Notes: a model not told the origin generated them from the letters alone. A stretch of 64,000 bases of DNA from JACKAQ01 sp965227145 (GCA_965227145.1 OZ245730.1:2418001-2482000); one strand, 5' to 3'; counted from the stretch's first letter, positions 27,287 to 37,017 are shown. Numbers and translations are program-made.

Positions 27287-28656
27287 CCGACTGAATTTTT
27301 GTTAACAAACAACCCAATTTTGTCTGCCATAAATCCCCATAACTGCGCCGTAAGGCTTGCCCTGCTGTAATTTCCCACATGTTGAAACAGATATTTTCCA
27401 TTGTGTTGTGGGTGGTTTTCCAGCCAATCTGAGATGCAGTTTTTGATCGTTGCAACGTCTGTAAATTCAATAATTTCACCGGCTTTGGCGTTTTTGACGA
27501 GATGTGCGAGATCGCCATCAACCGGACACATTGCCAAAATCGGACGGCGCAACGCCAGATATTCGTAAATTCTGCCGGGCGTCAATTGCCGGCTCCCGGG
27601 AATCCGCGAATCGACCGCCAGCGCCAACGCATCAAATTGGGCGGCACACAGCAATGCCTCGCGATGCGGGCGATACCTTTCCCAACGAACAATATCATCT
27701 AACCCTTTTTCTGCAACCTGCTCTTCAAATTCGGCGGTCCATTTTCCCAAAAACGTAAGCTGCAGTTTTGCTGCCAGATTTTTATCCTGCATTTTCAATT
27801 CGGAAATGGCTTTCAGCAAAGTTTCCGGGCAATTGCCTTGTGAATAAATGGTGCCCATCACGCCGATTTCCAGCGGCTGTTTCGGCTGAGAAGATGTTTC
27901 GCTTTGGGGCAAATGTTCAAAATCCTGCGGGTCGTAACCGTTGCGAATGGTGAGATGCGGTATTCGCTTAAACTGCAAAAATCTTTCGACGTAATCCCTT
28001 TCCAGCTCTGGATTTACGAAAACAACGCCGGTAGCGTTGTTAAGACAAAATTGCTCCAATTTCCCATTCAACCATTTCTGAAATGAACCGGTTTGTGGCA
28101 AATACGGATTATTTGACCAGCCGTCCCGATAATCGAGAACTACCGGAATCTTCGACAATTTTCCGGCGAGAATCCCCACCAATCCGGCGGTGAACGGCGG
28201 CAGCGTTGCAAAAATGGCATCGACCGGCTGTTGCCGGTGAAGCTTCAGAATCGCCAGTAAAGCAAACGGCAGCCACAGCAACCGGGAATCCGGCACAAAA
28301 ATTTTACTGACGATCTCGCGGATTTTACCACCGCTCTCGCGATTGTTTTCTGAGGTGTTGCGTGTTTTTTGGGGAAGAAGGGTGCGAATCAAATAAATCA
28401 ACCGGAAGGGGTCCAGCGAGCCGCTGCGAATAACCTGCACATTTGCCGGTAAATCAGCGGCAAGCGTGGGATCATCCGCATAAAAATAGCTGGGTTTTAC
28501 CGTCACAACGGATAATTTTACCCGAGCCGGATCGGAAAATTTCAAAAATTTGAGGGTTCGCTGCACGCCGCCACCGCCCATCGGCGGGAAATAGTAGCTG
28601 ACAAAAACAACGTGCGGTTTACGGGCAGTAACGGCGGATCTGTTCGATGAGTGCAT
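27283..28656 (-). CDS. Glycosyltransferase, GT4 family
   Basis: 457 residues with a GT-B fold. The N-terminal half opens with HVVFVSYYFPPMGGGGVQR, a classic GT4 start, and contains VVLDYRDGWS. The C-terminal half has IGVMGTIYSQGNC and a nucleotide-sugar site with SRQLTPGRIYEYLALRRPIL. The acceptor is unknown; a surface polysaccharide or glycolipid is likely. Its ATG lies 38 bases inside the upstream kinase gene, and no internal alternative start is evident. Confidence 0.88.
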   Translation of the reverse strand: MHSSNRSAVTARKPHVVFVSYYFPPMGGGGVQRTLKFLKFSDPARVKLSVVTVKPSYFYADDPTLAADLPANVQVIRSGSLDPFRLIYLIRTLLPQKTRNTSENNRESGGKIREIVSKIFVPDSRLLWLPFALLAILKLHRQQPVDAIFATLPPFTAGLVGILAGKLSKIPVVLDYRDGWSNNPYLPQTGSFQKWLNGKLEQFCLNNATGVVFVNPELERDYVERFLQFKRIPHLTIRNGYDPQDFEHLPQSETSSQPKQPLEIGVMGTIYSQGNCPETLLKAISELKMQDKNLAAKLQLTFLGKWTAEFEEQVAEKGLDDIVRWERYRPHREALLCAAQFDALALAVDSRIPGSRQLTPGRIYEYLALRRPILAMCPVDGDLAHLVKNAKAGEIIEFTDVATIKNCISDWLENHPQHNGKYLFQHVGNYSRASLTAQLWGFMADKIGLFVNKNSVG

Positions 28657-29245
28657 CGAGATCGTTGTCTCCGTTCACGTAATCGGTTTCGTCTGCGTTG
28701 ATTTCCAAAACGGAAAATTCCTTTTTCGCCTCATTCATCCAGCGTTCGTAGGCATGATTGAGATAGGTGATATAATCGCGCGGAATGCTTTGTTCGAAAT
28801 CGCGACCGCGTAAGGAAATGCGGTGCATCAGCGTATCCACCGAGGCACGCAGATAAATAATCACATCCGGTTTCGGCAAATACGGCACCATATTGTAAAA
28901 TAAATCGCGATAAGTTGAATAATCCCGGTCGTTGATATTGCCCTGCTCATAAAGCGATCGCGCAAAAATTTCCACGTCTTCGTAAATGGTTCGATCCTGG
29001 ATCGCGTGCTGTCCGGCTTCCATTATTTCTTTCTGGCTTTTGAAACGGTGCGCCAGAAAATAAATTTGCAAATTGAAACCCCAACGTTTCATATCTTTAT
29101 AAAAATCATCAAGATAAGGGTTGTCAATTACGCTTTCAAAATAGGGTTGCCAACCTAATTTTTCCGCCATTTTGCTGGTTACAGTGGTTTTTCCCACGCC
29201 AATATTTCCGGCGATCCCGACCAAATAAGGTTTTTTGTTACTCAT
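28619..29245 (-). CDS. Deoxynucleoside kinase (dGK/dCK/dAK family)
   Basis: 208 residues. Signatures: P-loop GNIGVGKT (13-20), the DRTIYED motif (Asp84, Arg85) that holds the catalytic base region, and an Arg-rich lid HRISLRGRDFEQS. It phosphorylates deoxynucleosides in salvage. Base specificity cannot be assigned, but FCB homologues are often annotated deoxyguanosine/deoxyadenosine kinases. It is the first gene of a two-gene unit with the overlapping glycosyltransferase. Confidence 0.92.
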   Translation of the reverse strand: MSNKKPYLVGIAGNIGVGKTTVTSKMAEKLGWQPYFESVIDNPYLDDFYKDMKRWGFNLQIYFLAHRFKSQKEIMEAGQHAIQDRTIYEDVEIFARSLYEQGNINDRDYSTYRDLFYNMVPYLPKPDVIIYLRASVDTLMHRISLRGRDFEQSIPRDYITYLNHAYERWMNEAKKEFSVLEINADETDYVNGDNDLDALIEQIRRYCP

Positions 29246-29485
29246 CGCGTTCCGTTTTCCTCTAATCTGCGCTTCAGAAATTTGCTGTTAAAATGATGAT
29301 ATTAATTCTCAATTTCGTAAATTGCCCAACCATCATACTAAAAAGCGGGCAATAAAGCAACGCGTTTTCTGAAAAATGGCAGAGCGGTACCCGTCATTTC
29401 AATTGTTGAAATTAAATCAACGATTCGTGATATTTTTGTGAATGTTGGTTGGTATTTTGCCAAATAAATTTTTAAAGAGGTGAGA

Positions 29486-30829
29486 ATGGAGCATCTGGTG
29501 ATTATCGGTAACGGCATTTCCGGCGTTACGACGGCGCGACACGTTCGCAAACGCAGTGATATGCGAATCACTATTATTTCCGCGGAAACGGATCATTTTT
29601 TTTCGCGCACAGCGTTAATGTATATCTACATGGGGCACATGAAATATGAACACACCAAACCCTACGAAGACTGGTTTTGGGAGAAAAATCGCATCGAATT
29701 AATTCGCGGATATGTGACCGGCATTGATACGGATAGGCGGGTCGTGACATTGGAAAATGGCGATGCCATTGAATACGACAAACTGGTGATTTCTACCGGT
29801 TCCAAAAGCAATAAATTCGGTTGGCCGGGACAGGATTTGCCGGGCGTTCAGGGATTGTATTCCATTCAGGATGTGGAATTATTGGAAAAAAACATTGAAA
29901 ACGCCACACATGCGGTCATTGTTGGCGGTGGTTTGATCGGCATCGAATTGGCGGAAATGCTGGTCAGCCGGGGTATTTCCGTCACTTTTTTGGTGCGGGA
30001 AGAGCGTTACTGGAGCAATATTCTGCCCAAAGAGGAATCGGAGCTGGTCGGCAGGCATATCGTGGAGCACGGAATGGATTTGCGATTAAATGTGAGCCTG
30101 AAAGAAATTTTGGCAGACCCGGACGGGCGGGTTCGCAGCGTTGTAATTGCAGATACGGACGAAGAAATTCCCTGCCAGATTGTCGGATTAACACCCGGTG
30201 TCAGCCCGAATATAGACATGGTGAAACAAACAAAAATCGCCACCGGACGCGGCGTTTTGGTGAATGATTATCTGGAAACCAATATTCCCAACGTTTACGC
30301 CTGCGGCGATTGTGCGGAAATTGTCGTCGAAGGCGAGGGGCGAAATCGCGTTGAACAATTGTGGTACACCGGCAAAATGCACGGACTGGCACTCGCCAAA
30401 ACCATATGCGGTGAGCGAACAAAATATGAACGCGGTATCTGGTTTAACTCTGCAAAATTTATTGATATCGAATATCAAACCTACGGTTTTGTGAGCAACA
30501 AACCCCGCGATGGCGAAATTAATTTTTACTGGGAATCGCCCGAAAACCGCACCTGTTTCAGGATGGTGTTTCGCGAAACGGATCGCAGTATTGTTGGCGT
30601 GAATTTTTTTGGTATCCGTTCGCGGCACAGCATTTGGGAAAACTGGATTCGCGAAAACCGGACCGCTGAATTTGCCATCGAAAATTTGAAATCAGCTAAT
30701 TTTGATCCGGAATTTTATACAAAATATGAACCGGATATCCGGGCGGCATTCTACCGGCAATTCCCGCCGAAAACGCCACAGCCGAACAAATCGGGTGTTC
30801 TCGCCGCGTTGGTCGCGAAATTATTTTAA
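29486..30829 (+). CDS. FAD-dependent pyridine nucleotide oxidoreductase
   Basis: About 447 residues. The N-terminal FAD-binding site is HLVIIGNGISGVTTARHVRK, the NAD(P) site is HAVIVGGGLIGIELAEMLV, and the second FAD motif is IPNVYACGDCAEI. Overall similarity is to rubredoxin/nitrite-reductase-type NADH oxidoreductases. The start is the ATG at 29486 with AAAGAGG five bases upstream; a GTG two codons earlier overlaps that site. The membrane polyferredoxin follows 32 bases later, so it probably passes NAD(P)H electrons to it or takes them from it (inference). Confidence 0.88.
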   Translation: MEHLVIIGNGISGVTTARHVRKRSDMRITIISAETDHFFSRTALMYIYMGHMKYEHTKPYEDWFWEKNRIELIRGYVTGIDTDRRVVTLENGDAIEYDKLVISTGSKSNKFGWPGQDLPGVQGLYSIQDVELLEKNIENATHAVIVGGGLIGIELAEMLVSRGISVTFLVREERYWSNILPKEESELVGRHIVEHGMDLRLNVSLKEILADPDGRVRSVVIADTDEEIPCQIVGLTPGVSPNIDMVKQTKIATGRGVLVNDYLETNIPNVYACGDCAEIVVEGEGRNRVEQLWYTGKMHGLALAKTICGERTKYERGIWFNSAKFIDIEYQTYGFVSNKPRDGEINFYWESPENRTCFRMVFRETDRSIVGVNFFGIRSRHSIWENWIRENRTAEFAIENLKSANFDPEFYTKYEPDIRAAFYRQFPPKTPQPNKSGVLAALVAKLF

Positions 30830-30861
30830 CCTGAAATTTCTGAAAACAAGGATCACAAAAA

Positions 30862-32199
30862 ATGGCATCTGTTTCAATTACATCTGAAAATCATACGCAT
30901 GAAAATGAAATGACCGGCTTGCAAAAACTGGGTTTGGCCCTGTTTTCTATCGGTTTACTCGTTTTACTGGTCAGTTTTGGCGGTATCGGCGCGAGCCAGC
31001 CGTTGTTGTTTTTTGGTTTGAGTATCGGGTTGGCAACAGTCGGCGGCGTGTTGTATATCTACCCCAAAAAACGGTTGCTGCCGGGCATCAAAAACAATCA
31101 CATCTGGTTCAAGAGTATGACATCTCGCGGGGCTGTTGCGTGGATGACCGGTGTACTTCTCACGGGATTTTATGTGCTACTATATTGGTTTCCGGGAACG
31201 TTGGAACATTGGATAAGACTGGCAGATCCATTGAGCATGTTGCTCACCGGAAGCGCTGCAAATCAATGGTTTTTGTATGGATTATTCTATACACTGGCAG
31301 TTTTGGTGATGGGCTTGCGGATGATCGTGTTCAAATACCGGCACAATCGATACCAGATTATTCGCACGCTATCAGTGATGTTTTTCCAACTGGGATTTGC
31401 CTTTTTGTTGCCGAATTTTTTGCGATTGCTGAACCAGCCGGAATTTTATTTCACCTATTTTTGGCCGTTAAAATACAGCTATCTGTTCCCGAATGATGTG
31501 AATTGGCTGATGTCGCAGTCCGGGGGATTGGGCGTTTTTATGGTGTTTTGGGGCGCGATCATGTCATTTATCGCAACGCCAGTGCTCACCTATTTTTATG
31601 GCAAACGATGGTATTGTTCGTGGGTTTGCGGCTGTGGCGGACTAGCGGAAACCCTTGGCGATCCGTACCGGCAACTTTCGGACAAATCGCTCACCGCCTG
31701 GAAGGTCGAACGCTGGATGATTCACAGCGTGTTGGTTTTTATCACGATCACTACCGCAGCTTTGTGGATCAATTCCGCAACAAACGGGCAAATGCTCGGA
31801 TCGCTATCCAACAGTTTTTCCAGCACATACGGATTTTTGATTGGCGCAGTTTTCTCCGGTGTTATCGGCGTCGGGTTTTATCCGGTGATGGGCAGTAGGG
31901 TGTGGTGCCGTTTTGGTTGTCCGATGGCTGCGGTTTTGGGAATTATTCAGAAAAAATTCTCGCGTTTCCGGATCACAACCAACGGATCGCAATGTATTTC
32001 CTGCGGCAACTGCTCAACCTATTGCGAAATGGGCATCGACGTGCGCTGGTATGCGCAACGGGAGCAAAATATTATCCGGGCATCTTGTGTGGGTTGCGGC
32101 ATTTGCGCGGCTGTTTGTCCGCGTGGCGTGCTGAAACTGGAAAACAGCAAACCAGGCGATCGCTATAATTTGGTGTTGGATGATCAGTTGATTCAGTAG
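30862..32199 (+). CDS. Membrane-bound polyferredoxin (NapH/NosR-like 4Fe-4S protein)
   Basis: 445 residues with about six membrane helices. Two juxtamembrane Cys motifs of the NosR/NapH type are present: WYCSWVCGCGG and WCRFGCP. Near the C-terminus are two ferredoxin clusters, CISCGNCSTYCEMG and CVGCGICAAVCPRG, each followed by a distal Cys. AAGGA precedes the ATG. Such proteins carry electrons between cytoplasmic donors and the quinone pool or periplasm. The adjacent FAD oxidoreductase makes a two-gene redox module likely. Confidence 0.9.
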   Translation: MASVSITSENHTHENEMTGLQKLGLALFSIGLLVLLVSFGGIGASQPLLFFGLSIGLATVGGVLYIYPKKRLLPGIKNNHIWFKSMTSRGAVAWMTGVLLTGFYVLLYWFPGTLEHWIRLADPLSMLLTGSAANQWFLYGLFYTLAVLVMGLRMIVFKYRHNRYQIIRTLSVMFFQLGFAFLLPNFLRLLNQPEFYFTYFWPLKYSYLFPNDVNWLMSQSGGLGVFMVFWGAIMSFIATPVLTYFYGKRWYCSWVCGCGGLAETLGDPYRQLSDKSLTAWKVERWMIHSVLVFITITTAALWINSATNGQMLGSLSNSFSSTYGFLIGAVFSGVIGVGFYPVMGSRVWCRFGCPMAAVLGIIQKKFSRFRITTNGSQCISCGNCSTYCEMGIDVRWYAQREQNIIRASCVGCGICAAVCPRGVLKLENSKPGDRYNLVLDDQLIQ

Positions 32200-32275
32200 T
32201 GAAGGGAAAAGGTTGGCAATAACTGGCAATGGAAGTTGTTGATAATACTCACCTTATCCATTGTCCAGCATCATT

Positions 32276-33127
32276 TTAAACCAGCCCGAAACGTGCGATG
32301 TGCAGTGCGCCGTTCAGTGCGGAAAGCTGCCCGTTTTCGCTTAACCGCACTTCCGGTTCCGGCACCAATTTTAACCGTTCGCGCATTTGCGAGATCGCCG
32401 GGAGCAGCAATTTTTCGCCACCACCGACGGCAACGCCGCCGCCGAGAATGATTAAATCGGGCGCGTAAAGCGTGGCGATATTGCGCAATCCCTGCCCCAA
32501 ATTAAATGCGACTTCCGCCCATTCTGCATCGTCTAATGCTGCGGCGGGTTTGCCATAAATTCGTTCGATTCCGCGACCGGAAATCAGCGCCTCCAGACAA
32601 TCCGGCGTGCCGCACGCACAGGAGATTTTTTCCGGAAAACGGCAGCGATATGCTACCGACATGTGCCCGATTTCGGGATGCGCGCCGTTCCACCCGCGAT
32701 TCAATTTCCCGCTGACAACCATCGAACCGCCGCAACCGGTGCTGATCGTCAAATAAACCAGTCGTTCCGGCGGTTGTTGCAATTGTGAAAACTCACCGAG
32801 CGCAGCGACATTTGTATCCACATCGAGCCAAAACGGGCAATTAAATTCGCTTTCCATAATTTGTTTGAGCGGCACATTGCGCCATTGCGGTTGGTGAAGC
32901 GGCGAAACCACACCGGTTCGCCAGTCCAGTTGACCGCCGATTGCTGCACCAATTGCCGTAATCGGCTGATTTTCTGCGAGTTCAGTGACGAATGATTTGA
33001 GGAGATTTAATCCGGTTTGTAAATCCTGCGGCGTTTCGTGGCGAATTGTGCGAATGATGGTTCCATCTGCTTCTGCTGCGGCAGCCAATATTTTGGTGCC
33101 GCCAATGTCGAGACCGATATATCGCAT
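32276..33127 (-). CDS. ROK-family sugar kinase (glucokinase-like)
   Basis: 283 residues. ATP-binding DIGGTKILAA at the N-terminus, the HPEIGH metal/substrate motif, and the zinc-binding ROK signature with Cys residues in CACGTPDCLEALISG are visible, followed by IILGGGVA. Without a DNA-binding domain it is an enzyme rather than a NagC-type repressor. The sugar could be glucose or N-acetylglucosamine/mannosamine. It is the last gene of a long operon, 12 bases after the previous stop. Confidence 0.92.
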   Translation of the reverse strand: MRYIGLDIGGTKILAAAAEADGTIIRTIRHETPQDLQTGLNLLKSFVTELAENQPITAIGAAIGGQLDWRTGVVSPLHQPQWRNVPLKQIMESEFNCPFWLDVDTNVAALGEFSQLQQPPERLVYLTISTGCGGSMVVSGKLNRGWNGAHPEIGHMSVAYRCRFPEKISCACGTPDCLEALISGRGIERIYGKPAAALDDAEWAEVAFNLGQGLRNIATLYAPDLIILGGGVAVGGGEKLLLPAISQMRERLKLVPEPEVRLSENGQLSALNGALHIARFGLV

Positions 33128-33139
33128 AAAAACAATAGG

Positions 33140-33637
33140 TTAGCTTGGTGTCTCTTCTGTTTGGCCGGTAGCTTTCTCCAGCCATAAAGATTCCCAGAGA
33201 TGTTGTTTCAATGCCGGAAAATCGGGATGCCAGAGAAAAATCCGGCTGTTTTCAGCCAGAAACAATCCGTTCAACACAGGAATTGTCAGCTTTTTGATGC
33301 GCTCCGGTTCTGTCAAAACAGCTACCGTTGTTGGAATTCCGGCGAATTTGTGGCAAAGCCGATCCATTTTTTCGCGGTGTGCAACGGATACATTATTTGC
33401 GCCGGTATCAGTTGCGATCAAAACACTGTGCAAATGGGGGAGGAGGTGGTGCAACAACTCTTCGGGCAAATTGGGCGCAGTCACCAAATCGTAAACCATC
33501 GCCACTGTGTCGGCATCAATTTCGAATCGATAAACCGGAACGCCCAACACATCACCGTTTTTTTCAAACAAGTTATCCAAAAGCGATTTGCTGATCTCCG
33601 GAGAATTGGAAATCATTGCTGTTTCGATAAAATTCAT
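33140..33637 (-). CDS. Small protein with degenerate Ras-like GTPase fold (tentative)
   Basis: 165 residues of unclear family. The order of segments suggests a Ras/MglA-like core without its P-loop: a strand with TVAMVYDLVTAPNLPEELL (switch 2-like), LHSVLIATDTG (strand 4), and TTVAVLTEPERI where the base-recognition NKxD would be. The C-terminal helix LKQHLWESLWLEK is amphipathic. The ATG overlaps the stop of the upstream DUF4388 gene in ATGA, so the products are probably made in fixed ratio and may bind. The fold assignment is inference from pattern only. Confidence 0.4.
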   Translation of the reverse strand: MNFIETAMISNSPEISKSLLDNLFEKNGDVLGVPVYRFEIDADTVAMVYDLVTAPNLPEELLHHLLPHLHSVLIATDTGANNVSVAHREKMDRLCHKFAGIPTTVAVLTEPERIKKLTIPVLNGLFLAENSRIFLWHPDFPALKQHLWESLWLEKATGQTEETPS

Positions 33638-34761
33638 TGGCTCAATCCTTTCAATTTCTCCTGCAATTTCTGCTGCGCTGCGGCGCTAATGACCGGCAAC
33701 GGGATATTCAATTCCGGTGCTTTTTCCTCTGTTTCCGTTTTTTGGTAGCGGCTGTAATCGATAATTTCCGGCTGGTCTTTTTTCTTGAAAATGGAAAAAA
33801 ACCGATCGAGTCCGCTGCGCTCTTCCTCATCGCGGATGGCTCGTTCAACGGTAAATTGATAATCCAGTTTTGATAATTGAAACAATTCTTTGACAGCTTT
33901 CAGCGTTTCGACAACGTTTTCTTCGAGCAATAGCAGGACATCCAAAACCGATTTTGGCTCTTGACATAAGTCAATGATTTTTTTATGGATAGGTGATGCG
34001 TTTTCGAATGTGACAAATGGATTTGTCCGGATATTTTCTGTGTACCCGGGCAGTTCCGCGCTCAACTCTTCAACCGAAAACTGCTGTTCGAGCAACTGGA
34101 GTGTGATCGACTGATTATTTAATCCGATGTGATCACTCAAATCCGTGCGCCGGGAAATAGATGTCCGAAAATGTCCGCTGGCTAACAACGCCAATTTTTC
34201 CAGCGCCGGCATACCTTTCAAATGGTGAAATTCGGCATCGATGACATTGCCTTCAAAAAAACTGACCGTGCCGTTGAACGTTTTGTAATGCAGCTGCAGT
34301 TCTGCGTCGCGACTGTTTTTTTCGATCATCGGGATGAGGTCCAGCAGGTTATATTCTTCGATGCTGCCTTCCCAGTTTAATCCATCCGTTTCGGATGTAA
34401 AAATGCTCACATCTTCCAACACATTCCGCAACCGTTGAAAAAATATGTCCGAAAGCAACGGCGTTTGCAACACATCTGCGACGGGTAATTTTTGAATTTT
34501 CCGGGTGTCATCGGGCGAAGTTGTGACCGCAACAACCGGAATATAGGCGAAATTACTGTTGTTCAGCAACGTTTGCAAATCCGCAACGCGCTCGTATTGC
34601 GCCGGCCAAACCATCGCAATATCGATAAATTCCTGTTCGCATGCAGAAACAAGATTATCCAGATCATCAATTATTATCACTTTGCATTTTTCATTTTCGA
34701 AAATTTGCTGGATATCCGGCTCAAACGCCGGATCCGTCAGATAAATTAGCGCATCAAACAT
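33634..34761 (-). CDS. DUF4388 (PATAN) protein with degenerate receiver domain
   Basis: About 375 residues from the ATG at 34761 behind GAGGAAT. Residues 1-115 look like a CheY-type receiver, but the phosphoacceptor strand reads DIAMVWP with Trp where Asp is expected. Residues about 125-230 are a DUF4388/PATAN domain (IEEYNLLDLIPMIEKNSRDA, FFEGNVIDAEFHHLKG). A winged-helix-like segment follows (HKKIIDLCQEPKSVLDVLLL), then a charged tail. PATAN proteins are known as response-output adaptors in cyanobacteria and deltaproteobacteria. It overlaps the upstream DUF4388 gene by 8 bases. Confidence 0.7.
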   Translation of the reverse strand: MFDALIYLTDPAFEPDIQQIFENEKCKVIIIDDLDNLVSACEQEFIDIAMVWPAQYERVADLQTLLNNSNFAYIPVVAVTTSPDDTRKIQKLPVADVLQTPLLSDIFFQRLRNVLEDVSIFTSETDGLNWEGSIEEYNLLDLIPMIEKNSRDAELQLHYKTFNGTVSFFEGNVIDAEFHHLKGMPALEKLALLASGHFRTSISRRTDLSDHIGLNNQSITLQLLEQQFSVEELSAELPGYTENIRTNPFVTFENASPIHKKIIDLCQEPKSVLDVLLLLEENVVETLKAVKELFQLSKLDYQFTVERAIRDEEERSGLDRFFSIFKKKDQPEIIDYSRYQKTETEEKAPELNIPLPVISAAAQQKLQEKLKGLSQ

Positions 34762-36472
34762 TGCGGGATTCCTCCGTGGTGAAATCGTCATCGATCAGAT
34801 CGTCCGGATCCATGCCGGCGCGTTCGGCAAAATAGTTCAACACAGCCTGAACATCTTCCTGAGAATGGGTTTGCAGCGTACGGAACGTTGCACCGGCGGG
34901 CAGAACCAATGTTTTTTGGAGCGCCTCAATTGCTTTGATTGAATCAGGTTTCAGGTTGGTCAAAGCTACAATATACGGTCGTTTATACAAATTTGCGATC
35001 TGCGAAAAAATGTAATTTCCATATTCCCATTCCGACGGTTTTTGAGCATCCAGCAGCAAAATTCCACCAATAAGCTGGTTGGCAACCTTTTCCAGCGTCG
35101 GAATAAACGCCTCCTGAACGGAAACGCCCAACCCCGCAAAACGGGTTGTGTCGCTCAATTTAATTTGAGTGACATCAATTTCCGAACTCGATTTTACGGG
35201 TGCGTTATACAAATTCGCAATGGTGTTGATGAATTTTGAACGACCTTCATTGGCGAGAACCAGCAGCGTTCCCGGTGGCAGTTCCGTTTGACTAACATCG
35301 ATAACCGATTTTTTGGGCGGCACACTGGCTTTTTCGTGAACGCCGTTTTCCTGCACTTTTTCCGCAGGCGCTTTTTGCTGTTGTTTAGCTTGCGGTTCGG
35401 GTGGCGCAACGGGTTCTTTATCTGGTGCTTTAATCGCAGGTTTCGGTTTTGCCGGTGTTACTTTCTCCACTTTTTTGGGAATTTCTGTTTTAACAGGCGT
35501 TTTTTCTTTTGCCGAAGTCACCGGGGAATCAACGGTTCGTTGTATTGCCGGTTCTGTGATTTCACCAAATGTGATGATCCGTTTTTGCGCGTATTCCTGC
35601 AACATTCGCAAGGTTGCCAAAAACGGCTGTTGGCTATAACGAAGTACATCTTTCAGATTTCCGTGAATTTCAACCAGATCGAGCAGTTTCAATTGCGCCC
35701 GGCTTAGCGAAAGGACGCTGGAATTATGCTCAACCCGAACGACCGGATTCGATGACGATTGCCCGACAGCATTCAAAAAATCGTGAAAAACCTGTTGTTC
35801 ATAATGTTTTTCGGCCAACAGCGCCAACGTGGATGCGCCCATTTCCGGTTCGATATTCGCCTCTTTGAATCCGCGGATAATGAACGAGCCTTCGGCATAT
35901 TGCAACGCTTTCAGCAGCGCATTTTCACCGGTGAGATTTGAGGTTTGGGCATCCGTAACGTGTCCGTTGGTGATGCGTATCCGGGCATCCCAATTGGCAT
36001 GGTGGATTTTGACAACCAGATTTTTTTCTTCCAACATGGCGTTTTGCAATAGTTCAGTTAGGGAAAGCGCTTTCATATCGCCATGCGTTAAATTGGTGCG
36101 GCGAATTTCCCGAAGGTGGTGGCGGCTGTAAAGCAGCATTTTTGCCGTTACCGCAACCTGCTCCGGTAATTCCGAAAACGCAGAAATTACCCGACGGGCA
36201 CCCGCTTTGTAATATTTCGGATGTTCGTTGATATCCAGATCCGGCGCGTACACAATCGATGGTTGCTGTTTGAGCAAATGCAGCTGTTGCGGATTTGAAT
36301 TGAGAAAATCCGCGCTCGCGATCAGCAAATCCACCGAATGATTTTCCAGCGCAGCGGTTAATTCGCCGATGGTCGAGCAGATACTCGTTCGGTAATCCGC
36401 TTCTTTCAGCTTATCTTCAATCTGCTCCGCAATCTGGAACAGTTCTTCGGCGATAATAATTTTGTGGTTCAT
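34754..36472 (-). CDS. Multidomain DUF4388 protein: pseudo-receiver, PATAN, Pro/Lys linker, GTPase-like C-terminus
   Basis: 572 residues. Domains: receiver-like 1-120 with DLLIAS placing Ser at the phosphoacceptor site; DUF4388 about 130-230 (LSLTELLQNAMLEEKNLVV, RITNGHVTDAQ); winged helix-like about 255-310; a Pro/Lys/Ala-rich linker about 320-400; and a C-terminal Ras/MglA-like domain about 405-550. In the last domain the P-loop reads ANEGRSKF without the GK[ST] core, but LLLDAQ and ALTNLKPD echo strand 4 and NKxD. No phosphorylation or GTP hydrolysis is expected. The start forms ATGA with the TrmH stop. Confidence 0.65.
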   Translation of the reverse strand: MNHKIIIAEELFQIAEQIEDKLKEADYRTSICSTIGELTAALENHSVDLLIASADFLNSNPQQLHLLKQQPSIVYAPDLDINEHPKYYKAGARRVISAFSELPEQVAVTAKMLLYSRHHLREIRRTNLTHGDMKALSLTELLQNAMLEEKNLVVKIHHANWDARIRITNGHVTDAQTSNLTGENALLKALQYAEGSFIIRGFKEANIEPEMGASTLALLAEKHYEQQVFHDFLNAVGQSSSNPVVRVEHNSSVLSLSRAQLKLLDLVEIHGNLKDVLRYSQQPFLATLRMLQEYAQKRIITFGEITEPAIQRTVDSPVTSAKEKTPVKTEIPKKVEKVTPAKPKPAIKAPDKEPVAPPEPQAKQQQKAPAEKVQENGVHEKASVPPKKSVIDVSQTELPPGTLLVLANEGRSKFINTIANLYNAPVKSSSEIDVTQIKLSDTTRFAGLGVSVQEAFIPTLEKVANQLIGGILLLDAQKPSEWEYGNYIFSQIANLYKRPYIVALTNLKPDSIKAIEALQKTLVLPAGATFRTLQTHSQEDVQAVLNYFAERAGMDPDDLIDDDFTTEESRNV

Positions 36473-37017
36473 AAAGGATATCCTTTAATTTGCTTAAACT
36501 TCGCCAATGCATCATATGCGGCAATTGCAAACGCCACGCTTGCGTTTAGTGAATGCTTTGCACCAAACATCGGAATTTCGATAGCGTGATCCGCTTTCTC
36601 CAAAATTTCCTGCTGAATTCCCCAAACTTCATGTCCGACAACCAGACAGCAGGGGAACGGAAAATCGAAAGACCAGTGTGGCGCGCTTTTGGTCGTATGT
36701 TCCAGCACAACAATGGGAATTTGCTGCGCTTTGAGCTGATCAACCACAGAAATCGCATCCGGATGATATTCCCACGGCACGGTTTCAGTGGCGCCTAAGG
36801 CTGTTTTATCCAATTCTTTTCGCGGCGGATAGCCGGTAATGCCGCAAAGCAACATTTTTTCGATGCGCGCCGCATCCGCCGTCCGGAACATCGAACCAAC
36901 ATTGTATAAACTTCGAATGTTATCGAGCAATGCGTAAACGGGAACACGCTCCGCTGTTTGCAGCGAATCCGGTGTTAATCGCTGTTCGCTGATTTCCTCG
37001 AGCGTCAGTTTTTTCAT
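36469..37017 (-). CDS. TrmH/SpoU-family RNA 2'-O-methyltransferase
   Basis: 182 residues forming the SPOUT knot domain: VYALLDNIRSLYNVGSMFRTAD (motif 1), CLVVGHEVWGIQQEILEKAD (motif 2), and IPMFGAKHSLNASVAFAIAAYD (motif 3). The N-terminal L30-like substrate domain of RlmB is absent, as in short TrmL/TrmH types. The RNA target (tRNA or 23S rRNA) cannot be told. Start and stop both overlap neighbours by 4 bases. Confidence 0.9.
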   Translation of the reverse strand: MKKLTLEEISEQRLTPDSLQTAERVPVYALLDNIRSLYNVGSMFRTADAARIEKMLLCGITGYPPRKELDKTALGATETVPWEYHPDAISVVDQLKAQQIPIVVLEHTTKSAPHWSFDFPFPCCLVVGHEVWGIQQEILEKADHAIEIPMFGAKHSLNASVAFAIAAYDALAKFKQIKGYPL

